From Gavia stellata (Eukaryota; Chordata; Aves; Gaviiformes; Gaviidae): a stretch of DNA of 64,000 nucleotides. A model generated the notes under the pieces. The model was not told the origin of the DNA. It did no database searches and saw only the letters and a list, made by a program, of their open reading frames with translations. A program made the position numbers and the translations under genes. This document shows positions 11,401 through 23,400 of this stretch, piece after piece (within the stretch, counting starts at the first letter, position 1; every line of letters begins with the position of its first letter). Location: NCBI RefSeq assembly GCF_030936135.1, contig NC_082596.1, forward strand, positions 100,463,383-100,527,382. The letters run 5' to 3'.

Positions 11401-14400
11401 TCCCTCTTTCCTGCATTAGGGGAGCAGAAAATAGCTTTTTCACTAGCTGTTTTTAAATAGCCCAAAGACCAGTGAAACTGGTGCAATGGCAGATACGGCT
11501 GATGCGTGATGCTACGGAGGAACTGTTATGTAATCTAAGTGTATTAATATGTGGTGATGTGATGAATGCCGTAGCAATTACTGTGCTCTGTGACTATACT
11601 ACAGCATGGTGAAAGACTCCGTTATTTCAATGACTGTGATAGCTCTTTTCTGTGTGGTAGTCTTTTTCACATTTTGCTTTCAAGTCGTTGTTTGTCCGGA
11701 AACATTAGATACCTAAATCAAGCTAAATGAGGACATTGCTTTAGGAATTTAAAATTTCAGACTACAGGGTTTACAACACTATCATAGAATGGCATGATAC
11801 AGGAATCAAATATTGTGTATTTGCTGCACAAGACAAATAAAAGTTAATTTTTCTCATGAATAGGATCCAGATTCTGATGTGGAACCACCAAAAGCCCCTG
11901 AACCTAAGCAGGGAATGTATGAACTCTCAGCAGACAATTTCAAGATGCACATAGCAGAAGGTAACTGGTTTTTTTCATAAGCAAGAGGTACTTGCTTACA
12001 GAGACCTCAGTAGTGGGAAGTCTGCAACAGAAATGTTAGTTTTCAAGGTACCTCCTTCCCACTTTCATTTTGCAATAATACCTAGTGAAAGAGGATGAAA
12101 CAACAGACTGTGTAAAAATGCAGTAGTTTAATTACATACTGCACACCATGAGAAAGTTTAAGAATGGCGCTCCACTCAGAAGGCAGTAAAATTAAGGCCC
12201 CTAATCACATGGAAGAAGCTAGTGGAGCTTGCATGGCTAAACTGTCTCTTTCCCCGAGTTCCTTGCTCAGTCACAGCCTTGCCAGTCACTTGGTGTTTTT
12301 GCAAGTCCTGTTTCCTCTTTCCCTAGGTGCTGACTTGTTCTTAATCCCAGGCTGCTCTTCTGGATAAATATAATCCACCCACTTCCTTCGTACTGCCCCC
12401 ATCACACTCCAGTCTGGCCGCTTATTCGATATTGTTTAGCTTCCTTCCTCCAGAATTTGATGTGGGCAAAACACTTCGCCTCAGTTTGGCCATTTTAAAA
12501 AATATTTTTGTTGGAAGCTTTAAAATTGATATCAGGAGTGATCCCTAACATGGGAAATTTCAACCCCCACATGGTGGGTTTTTTAGAGAATGAGCAAGAT
12601 CTTACAATACAAACTTTGGGCTGCCATAACAACAGATGATCCTACCACCTTTATCTGTTTTCCTAAAAATAAAGGCTGGATTAAATTAACTATCCGTGCC
12701 CATGTGATACCACCAGTGAGGTAGATACTAGAGCTTCTTAAAGTAACCATTAACTAATTAGAAATATTTTCAAGTGTAAAAGAGCATTTTGTGCAGTTAA
12801 GCCTGTGTGGCTTAACACAGAATTACATCAAAACTCTTCATGGACTCTTCTCTAAGCCATGAGGGAGATGCTAAGCATTAAACAACTTCACAGTCTGAGA
12901 AGATAGTTGTTTAGTATATGTGTAAATGTTTTAGTATTTTTATCGTAATATTTTTATTTTGTATCCATTGACATTCATAGAGGAGGCATTCTCATGGTCA
13001 TATCTGATGGTTGAGCAGGCTTCTGATCATCTGTAAAGCCGTTGTCCTCTCTTGACTTCAGTTACAAGAAGTTCAGTGCTTAAATTTAGCAGGAGGCTTA
13101 GCAGTTCCAGCTGGAAGGTTGAGTTTTGTTCTTGAAAAGTGTCCCTTTACCTTTTTGGTGCTCTGGGGCAAAAAGAATCTTAACTTTTTTCTATTGGGAA
13201 GGAGAGTAGATCATAGAGTATGTAGTATAGAATAGCTGATTTTGACTAGATGTTCTTATTCATTCATGAGAAATTTCAGTTTGCGGTTTACTTGACCAAA
13301 GCAAAGCATGTCAATTAGTTTGAAAGTATTCCTGGTGCAGGCAAGTTAGGGTACACTACTATTGCAGTTTACATTTCCTAGTTATTTTGTGACGTCTGTC
13401 CTCTGACCTCCTTTTGTGAACAAGCCCTCAAACTAGAAATGAATTCTAGTAATATCAGCCCCAAAGCAGTCTTCAAAGGATGATGAATAATTCTGTTAAA
13501 AAAAGCTTTTCTCTAGTTGCTGGCATTTCCTTCAAACTACTTGGATTTTTTTCCCCTTATTTTAATTAAGTTCATTTTTATTTTGTATTCACAGAGCCTT
13601 GCCTTGATGTGTGCAAAAGCATGCAGCATCTTGAATTAATAGTAATCTTAATTGAAGGAAATTACATATTTGGTACTCTGCAATTAAGATTATACTTTTA
13701 AACTAAACATTAGTAGGAGATAGTATTAGACTTCAACGTAAACATTTCTTTGGAAACACCACTGCCTTAAGTCCATCAACTACCTAAATAATTTTGTTCA
13801 GCTTTCCATTCTCCTTGGTGGTTCTTTCTACTCTGTAATAGGGCAAGTGATTGACGTGGTAGAATTAGACATTGTAGCAAATGGTTAGGTTAAAAATATC
13901 AGTTTTAATATCTCATTTGTTGGCTGGAGGTTGTGAAGCTGTTTGGATTTTCAGGGAAATTCGCAACACTGTGAGACTGCATACAGTATTGAAAACATAA
14001 TTGCTGAAGTATTCTGTTCTGGCCTTAGAGTCATAGTGTTTCCTATCTTTAACTCAGGAAATACCATGATAAATTTGCAGTCTGAGATTAGTACCTAGTC
14101 TTTAATTGCAGCCAAATTAATTCCAAATGAGTTAAATCTTTTTTTTTTTTCTTTTCTTCTTTGACTTAAAAGGTAATCACTTTATCAAATTCTTTGCCCC
14201 TTGGTGTGGGCATTGCAAGGCTTTGGCCCCAACCTGGGAACAGCTGGCTCAAGCCTTTGAGCATTCAGAAACTGTCAAGATTGGCAAGGTAGGTGAAGTG
14301 CTCTTAGTCTGAAAACATGTTTTGTGTGAATGAATATTTCAGCCAAGTATCATGCTATTCGTGCTGTGTTTTGCAAATAACAGTTGTTTTGTTTGTCACC

Positions 14401-17400
14401 TCTGAAATCCTTTTATAGTCATAGTTCCTATTTTAATTTTGAGATGGTTATCTTTTTCTTGCACATCCAGTAGTTCACTCTGTTTTGAAGAGATGGCTGT
14501 TTCATTACAGTGACAGAACTCCCTCAATTTAAGCAAGGACTTGTTAGCAACACAGCTAGCTCCCTGTGCTTCAGAGAGAGTTAGGAATAAGTCTAATACT
14601 TCAGATGCAGGGAATAATATTTTGAGATTTGTTTTTTATTATGCTTCCTCTCTGTCAGAACTTGATAGACTTCAGAATTTATTTTGAGTGGGAAAGTGAC
14701 TTCCAGTTTGCTATTTACAGCATTGGATTCTTTAGCAAATTTCAGACCTACCAGGTTCTTTATGATGATTTACTTCTCCTTTTTTTTCTCCTTTTTTTTC
14801 CTCCCCACCCCCCACCCCCACCCCCCACCCCCACCCCCCCTCTTTACCCCCATAGAACTTTCTAAAGGTTTCAGGGGGTCTTCCACCTTAAAAACTGCTA
14901 TCTTATCCTGCTTTACTGTTTCCCTTAGGGTTGATAACTAGATTCTGTGGTGTGTTTACCATGGAAGCTTGTTACTTGTACGTGGAGTGACTTCTTTGCA
15001 GAGGTATGGAGGTGGTCTGGCAATTGCAGTTACAGGCTTTATTTGCTGACCCATACCTAAGTCCAGGTGGCTCATGATGTGAATCCCTCTGTATTTGCCA
15101 GTGGTGGAAAACTGACTGGACTCAACTTCCATATCCTTAAGCTTTCAGAGTGGTTCCACTGATCTGAAAGACAGCGTAACAGTTAGCAGTGTTGTCAGTC
15201 CAGCAGAGGGGCAAAACCCCAGCTATCTCCCCGGCCTCTGCCCTCACAGCGCTTTCAGCTGTTACTAGGGGTATGAGCTTCACTTCTTGTTTTCTTATTA
15301 TTTTTATTTTAATGCTTCGAAAATCTGCTAATTCAGATATACTGTAGATGTACAGAGCAGGTCAGCATAGCTGAACTTTAGAGAAGACTTATATATCTAA
15401 TTTTGAGACCTGATGGTTATAAAATTAAGATTCCCGCTGAGAATAAAATACCAGAGGCTATTGCTCCTTTGATAGTGTCTTTACCAAATGTTGCATCTGC
15501 TGATTTATTCTTTGAGAACCTGGAATGTTTGCTGTCTGATAAAATTATTGCTTAGCTTAAGTATCTTCTTGAAGTTACCATTCTCTTTTATACAGAGAAA
15601 ATAAACAAAAAATTTCCCAAATTTCTATTTTATTCAGTTGTCTGTCATGTTCATAGTTACTGTTACTGATATTTGCTATTTAATACAGCCACTAAGGTTT
15701 GTCTCGATGCCTAGTCAATTTTGTGTAACTGTATACGTTATGAAACTATTTGAAACATGTCTTGGCTGAGATTGTAAGTCTGTAAGTAAACAGGAAACAC
15801 AACTGTTTCTAAGAAGGTTGAATCATGACCTTAATGAAATCTGGGGGAATAATGTCTTAGCAGTGATACCTACTGGCAGGATTCTGTTTAATCTATAGAA
15901 TTGATCTTCAGTGATTTGGAGCAAAGTGTTTCTAATGCAAAATTCAAAATCCAAGTGTTGTGTCGAGCAACGTCTCTGATGCTTAAGTTATCTTTTTTTC
16001 TCTGCTTCAAAAAAGATTATAGACTGGTAACTTTACAGACTGGTTCATGACATATTAGAATTGAATGTTGCTATGCACTTGGAACTTCCCTTGGAGCAAA
16101 GTTAACTTGCTAGCTGTTGACATGTCTTCTGAAGTCTTTAAGAGTACTCTTCTCAAAAACGGATGAGACAATATACCTTCACTTTAAAGCTCTCTCACAT
16201 TAGTGTTTTGTGTCTTACTGTCCATGCAGTGATTTTATTAACTAAGAATACCAAGTACCTGTTTTAATTGGAATATTTAATTATGTCTTCGTTGTTCTTT
16301 GTAACTGTTACTACTTCCTTCTATCCATACCTCCCTTTCCAGTCCCTCCAAAAAAAAAAAAAAAAGCAAACACACACACAGCCTCCCAATTGTACAACCA
16401 AACCACTATTTAGAAAGCAGACATGATCGTTCTCAAGACAGTACTTGGTACTGAGTTTTCCAAGCCATGCATTGCTAGTTCCTGTATTTTTCTGAGATTT
16501 TAAACATAAGGGAAGCTATGATGCTTGTTGTGTATTTATTTTATGCACTGAATGGTTTATATTTTTTTCAAAATGTAGGTCGACTGTACCCAGCATTATG
16601 AAGTCTGCTCTGAAACCCAAGTTCGTGGCTATCCCACACTCCTCTGGTTTAGGAATGGTGAAAAGGTGAGTCTGCAAGCTCAGCAAAAGATGAGACCATT
16701 TTTTTCTGAATAATGCTCAGACTATGTTTGCATTCTGGGAAAAAAAGATCAAGTGGGCATATAGGAAAGTCTGCCTGTGAGACAAAAGGATGTTGGAGGT
16801 TCAGGCTGGTACTAGAAGAGGTATCCTTTATCCACAGCTAAAAGTTAGAACTTTTTGCTCTTTGTGCTCTGCAGATGACCGGTATGATGTTCATAAATTT
16901 GTAACTAGTATATCACAGAATCACAGAATCATTAAGGTTGGAAAAGACCTGTAAGATCATCAAGTCCAACCATCAACCCAACACCACCATGTCCACTAAA
17001 CCGTGTCCCACAATGCCACGTCCACACCTTCCTTGAACACCTCCAGGGATGGTGACTCCACCACCTCCCTGGGAAGCCTGTTCCAATGCTTCACCACTCT
17101 CTCAGGAAAGAAATTTTTCCTAATATCCAGCCTAAACCTCCCCTGGCGCAACTTGCGGCCATTTCCTCTTGTCCTGTCGCTAGTCACTTGGGAGAAGAGA
17201 CCAACACCCACCTCACCACAACCCCCTTTCAGGTAATTGTAGAGAGTGATAAGGTCTCCCCTCAGCCTCCTCTTCTCCAGACTGAACAACCCCAGCTTCC
17301 TCAGCTGCTCCTCATACAACTTGTTCTTCAGACCCCTCACCAGCTTCGTCGCCCTTCTCTGGACATGCTCCAGCACCTCAGTGTCCTTCTTGTAGTGAGG

Positions 17401-20400
17401 GGCCCAAAACTGAACACAGGATTCGAGGTGCGGCCCCACCAGAGCCGAGTACAGGGGCACGATCACCTCCCTACTCCTGCTGGCCACACTATTTCTCATA
17501 GAGGCCAGGATGTCATTGGCCTTCTTGGCCACCTGGGCACACTATATCCAATTATTTTACTGTGTAAGAGAATTCTAGGCGTACTTTATCTTAAGACTTT
17601 ACCTCCTATGGAACACAAAAATACAGATGAAATAGAAATAATAAAAAATTAGGTAATTTTCACCCTGTGTATGAGAAGGTTCTCATCTGTAAGTTGTGTC
17701 TATCTGCTGAGTGATGTCTGAGTGATGCAAATTTTCCTTTTTAGAAATCTGAACACTTCATATGACACTGTGACTGAGAGTCCTGTGGGACCAGTTGACA
17801 TTTTTCCTTGCAGCAATTCATAGAATTACAATATTCTGAAGGTATAGGGAAGTAAAATCTTTATAAATACCATGTATATGAACAGCAGCAAATAAACATA
17901 TTATAAATAAGTGTTACTTATGTTTCACACTTTCAAGATAAATTAAATGGATATTAAAAATAGGTCTGCAAGCAAAGAACCCAGGACTCCTCTTTCAGCT
18001 CCTATCCACTAAGTTTTGGGGGGGTTTGGGTGTTTGCCCCATTCATCTTGCATTCCTTTTTGAACATCTACAGTATTAGAAATGTAAGTTTTGCTACTCA
18101 GTCCAGTTGCTTGTTGACAGTTTCTGGCACTCTAAAGAGAAAGTGGCCGTAAGTACATACCAGTGCATGTGAGGTTTGGTATAAGCACCCCTATAAGATC
18201 AGACACTCCAGGGGATTTAAATGATGCAGCACCCGGATTTTTGAATCCCAGCCTGATTCACACAGGAAATACACAGCCTTATTACTGCTTGAGCAGCGGT
18301 GCCTGGCATGTGTCAGAAGCAGAACTGGAAGCTGAGGGAGTGCTCAAGTCAAACTTGGTGGCATGTCCAAGGTTATAGGTGTTTTCAGTTAATTAAACTT
18401 TTGTCTCTATATGGCGTGAGTCTGAAGAACAGGAAGTGTTCTGCTGTTTCTCCAGAATGGTATTCCACCTGCTTTATTTTTATTTTTCAGATAGCTACAG
18501 ATGGCAAGACACCTTGCCAGAACCATACTATCTTGATCTAGAAAAGTTAGCTCTGGTTTTTCTTGACAAGTTAGATCAATTTTTTTTTTTTTTGACCCTT
18601 TGTAATTATTGAAGTTTGAGTTGCTCGGAGTTACTTGAATCAAGAGTGCAGTGAAAGAAAAAGTGAGATCACTGCTGTTGTATTTGGTAAAGCTGAATCT
18701 CAGCCATTAGTCTGAACAATATATTTCTGTTGACATCAGACTGGCTTTTCTCCATTGGCAGTGTGGTATTCCCTGATGGCATACTGCCACCAGAATCGCA
18801 TGTTCCTTTGTGGGCTGATACAATATATTTTAAAAAAACACAAAACAACCCCAACAACTTTCCGATAATCTGACCCAGCAATTCCTGGAAATCTCTCTGG
18901 CTGCTATTATACTGTTCAGTAAGGGGCGGGGAGGAGGAGCAACCATCCAGCATTGTTGTGTGTAATACCATCATCCCATTTGTCATAACTGAAGTCTGGC
19001 ATCACACCATCCCTCTTGGTTAGATGCAGCAGAAACCCTGGGAGGAATGAATGGGCGCTGACCCTGCCCTGCTGAAATGGATACAAACAAGCAGGTACAG
19101 GCTTCTTGCATCATCTTAGATTAATTCCTTTGTGGTTTAGACCCAATGTGGGGAAGGTGGCTATAATTACAAGTAACATTATGAATGACAAAAGAAGGAA
19201 AATGTGTAGGAGTTCCAAAGATACAGGAAATAGTTGCAGAGGTGTCTGTTCTTCCTTCCAACGTATGGAAGATTGTATGCTGTTTCTTGAAGAGTTACTC
19301 CTCATCTGAGAGAGGAGATACATCTTGTAGCCCACACCTCATGGGGCTGAAACTCAAGAGTTTTATCCAAAATGGATGTGTAATGTCTCAAAGAGATGAT
19401 CTCTCTTCTGAACAGAGGAATTAGTACTTATTTTCTCAGAGAGCACTGAGGGCAATCACACAAGAGCCAGTTTGGAGATGGCCAACAGTGGATTTGAGAC
19501 TAGAAACTGCTCAGAGGTGCTCTGATATCTTGTTCTCTAGAGTTGTGAAAGTACCTGAGATATGGGGAAGCATCTCAGGCAAACTGTGGTTTCTTGAAGA
19601 TCTAGCTGGTTGAGGGCTTTACTTGGCAGATTCAAACGTGACTTAACTTTTATGAGAGTGGTGCTGTTGGAAATGCCTGCCCCACAGCAGGCAGCTGTTG
19701 TCTCTTGCTCCCAGGTGAACTTAGGCGCCCTAAGAGCATTGCCTTACTGTTTGGGCTTTCTGAGGATGTGAGACAAGTGTGTGGGCCAGAGGAGCTACTG
19801 TGTAGTTCAGGTGACACGCAAGTCAGTCTTTCAGCCCTGTCAAAACACTGGACAGAGCTCTCATGGTAACAGAGACCACCACCAAACAGCGATGAGTATT
19901 TTATTGTTCCTTGCTGTAGCTTTAGGTTCAGAAAAATGAAACCTTGAAGACGCTGGCTATAGTGAGAGATGAAGGTCAAAGTGGAAAAGTTTCTAAAATT
20001 TGCTTCTACGTTTCTAAAATACCTTTCATTTCAAGGAAATTTTAGATTGTCCCCTTTTGGTACAGAAGAATCTATGGCAAATCCTGAAGACGTGGAGTGA
20101 GTGGAATGCCATGTAGAGGTTTAACGACAATCGTATTTATTATGAATATACTTACACTTGACAATCTTATGTTTTGCTGATAATTATTTATTTGCTAATT
20201 ATTTATTTGCTACATTAACTGCATATACACACTTGCACAAACTATTTGATAATTGTAGGGTGACCAGTACAAAGGGAAGAGGGACTTCGATTCCTTAAAG
20301 GAATATGTGGATTCCCAACTACAGAGCTCTGAGAAAGAGCCACCAGCAGATAAACCCGCTGAAGCGCCGCAGCCACCTGCAGAACCCACCCATGTTGAGG

Positions 20401-23400
20401 TAAGTGCTCCTGCACTCTGCAGCGGTGTTAAAAGTGTTCAGACTGTTTCAGCAGCCTGTCCAAGTCTTCTGTGTGTTTTTCTCTCTCTGATAGCTTGACA
20501 ATTTCTAGATGTAAACTGTACCAAATACTTTCCTGGTTATTTTTTTTTTTTAGTAATTAATGAGTGGAATCAGACCATAAATCCTAGTTTACTAACCTGA
20601 TGAATTGGAGAAGGAAAAAAAAAAATACTTGGCTCTTTTTTTTTATGGTTGCAATAACTTGTTTAGATAGTGGCATAAATGTGGTCTTTTTTGGTCTGCG
20701 GAACTGCTGGCATCTCTGTCTGTATGACAGCATGTTTCATCACTATGAAGATGAACGTTTCTTGCAAGATTTTCACGTGAACCCAGGAAGATGGCACATG
20801 TTGCTAAGCCACTAAAAAAAGCCAGGGTCCTATACTTATAGGCTATCTGCAGAAACAACAAACAAGCAAAGATTATGAAGACTGATCTAAATGTGGCATG
20901 GTAATGTGTCCTGCGACCAGAAAACTCCTCGGTTTTGGAGGCTTATTCTAATCCTGGTTGTAGGAGCTACAGGGGTTATGAATGTTGACAAGGAATTGGC
21001 AGGAATAACTTCATCACCTTTGCATAGTTGTACTTTGTGTCATTTAGTTTTCTGTCTTTTTTAATCACTTTGGCATTTCATCTGCCATTTTTCTTGTAGC
21101 TGAATGTAGAATTGGTGAGGTTGAGAAATTAGAGATGGTTTCCAAGCATACTTTTTCATCAGATGTGGAAAACATACTTCTGCCTAGAAAATACGGGAGA
21201 GTGATTTACACTCCCTTGTGATATAGAATGAACTTACGTAATTTAAAAGTATCAGTATTATTAATATAAATACAGTTTATATGTAGCTTCTCACAGGAGA
21301 ATATTACCTTTCCCAGTTGACTTTTCCAGCAGGGTTACTACTCTTACATAAAGTGGCTTACCAAAAGTGATGTTAGGTTTGCAGTTTTCACACCCCTCCT
21401 ATATTTTTTTAATTAACCTCATATTTGGAAGATCCTAACAAGCTGGTGTTAGTAGAATGCACAAAGTAATTAGTTGTCTTTCTATTTTTATAGAAATAAC
21501 ATAAACCATATGTGATGCAAATTCCCACTTATGCATTGCATGCACCAGCACACATACAAACAGGAAAGGATTGTGGGGGGATTTTTTTGCCAAATAATAG
21601 TAGACACAGTGTAGGGCTCAACTTTGTTTTTGCAACGTTACATCCCAGCTTTGGATGCCACCACTTCTTGGTCACTTATCTTCAGACATCTTGGTTCTGG
21701 TTTTGTTTTCACAAGTTTTGAGACAAGGGGCTGGCTCATGTAGCCAGCAAACACTAACTGCATTTAACCGTCAGCAGCCCACAGCTGGTACCATGGGCAG
21801 CAACAGCAATGCGTCCTGACTCCCAATCTGTGTCCCAGTGTTGAGCCCCTGCGTGGATTCTCCCATGTCTTACATGGGCCAAGGACATGCCAGCCCTTTC
21901 ACGGAAGCTGTACTTTAATGTCCGTGAGAGTCCTCTGCTGCCAGACATCGCTAAAATTACTCAAAAATAATCCAGAGGGATTAAGGTAGAGTGACCACCA
22001 GATGCTCAGATATGGGATTGCATAAGCTGTATTTTCTTAAGAAACCAAGCTAAATGACCTATCTGATATTAAACCCATTTTTGTGGTCATATAGTTCACA
22101 TTGCTCTTCTGATAGCAATCTACAGGTCTTTAAAATGTGTTTTACTGTGTGGATCATGGGGAGGACATTATTTATGGGGTTTTCAGATTTGGTATCTTAG
22201 ATTGTAAATGATGTTTGGAACATCTGTTTTAGATATCCATTTAGGAAATTCAGAATAGAAGAATATGTATTTACTGTTCATTTTTTCTTCATGTAATAAT
22301 TTGTAATTATTTAATGAAGTATAATTTCTAATTTTTAAATAATTCTTTAGAGGTAATAATACTTCAACTTAATGGAATAACTTAATTTCCTGAACTAACA
22401 GTTATTTACAGAAATGTTTATACAGTACCTTTAATTGTAATTTCAAGTTTTCTTTTTGGCTTCTCTTCATAAAACTTACTGGGTTTAAGGTAGAATTGGT
22501 AATACTGTCAGTTGTGCTTTTGTTTTTGTTTTGTTTTCATTTGAATTTGAAGCTCTTATAGGCATGAGATTGATTTATTTATTTTTAATCCCTCCCTCCC
22601 TCACACAAAAAATGAAGTTTGTTACGGTTCTGTGCTTTCATACGAGGCTGGCTGTAAGTGATGTGCTATCCTCCCATCACTCCTATGCCATTGCTCCTGA
22701 TGTTATCAGGAGTAAAAATTCTTCGTGGCATCCATGCGAGTGTGGTGTGGTGATGTCCTCTTGACAGGCAAATACGTGTTTCTGGTAACAGCTTTTTCTA
22801 TGTATGCACCGCAGGGCTATAGCAGAGGGAGAACAGCTGTCAGGACATCAGTAATATGCCTTAAATACCTCATTAAACTCTCAGATTACATGCTTTAAGC
22901 CAACTCCTCTCAGGGTTGTTCCTTGAAACATTTGCATGACAGTGTATTAAAATGAAGGCGATTTTTTTTTTCCAACAACTAAAAATTTGGATACAGGCAA
23001 ATCCCCTGAAAATAGGGATGTTTTGTTTCTCCAATTATGGATGAGATTCAGCGTGAAATATGCATTTCTCTACATCTCTCTAGGGGAGAAAGGCAGCTGA
23101 GGGGTAGAAGTGAGGTGTGCTGCTGCTACTCGTGTTTATATTATCAATAATATTATCTTTTCCAGTTTGAGTTTCCCTTTCAGGTAGCTAAAAGCTCCTG
23201 TGGCTGACGTTATATATACAAAAAATGTTGACTCTTTTTTTTTTTTCTTTTTTTTTTTTGAACAGGCTGCAGTGCTCGCTCTCTCTGAAAAAGACTTTGA
23301 TGCAACCATTGCTAGGGGGATCACCTTTATTAAATTCTATGCTCCATGGTAAGACGTTTGCACCTGTTGTTGTTCAGGATTATTGCTGGTCTAAGCTGTA

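Larger units (their letters stand above)
16666..20258 (+). other. TXNDC5: TXNDC5 intron 6
   Basis: A 3.6-kb GT-AG intron (phase 0) containing an antisense CR1 fragment near its 5' end and a 15-bp tandem duplication near its 3' splice site. The rest shows no gene. Confidence 0.8.

Noticed and set aside
16352-16380. A-run plus CA repeats as a retroposon poly(A) tail
   Set aside because: No element body or target-site duplication is visible next to it; simple repeat is sufficient.
17086-17652. 188-codon plus-strand frame over the CR1
   Set aside because: It is the antisense of the CR1 ORF2 fragment and has no independent protein character.
18160-18380. Possible SINE-like piece in TXNDC5 intron 6 (TTTGAATCCCAGCCTG)
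   Set aside because: Only one short MIR-like phrase, with no ordered core matches as seen at 56845-56985.
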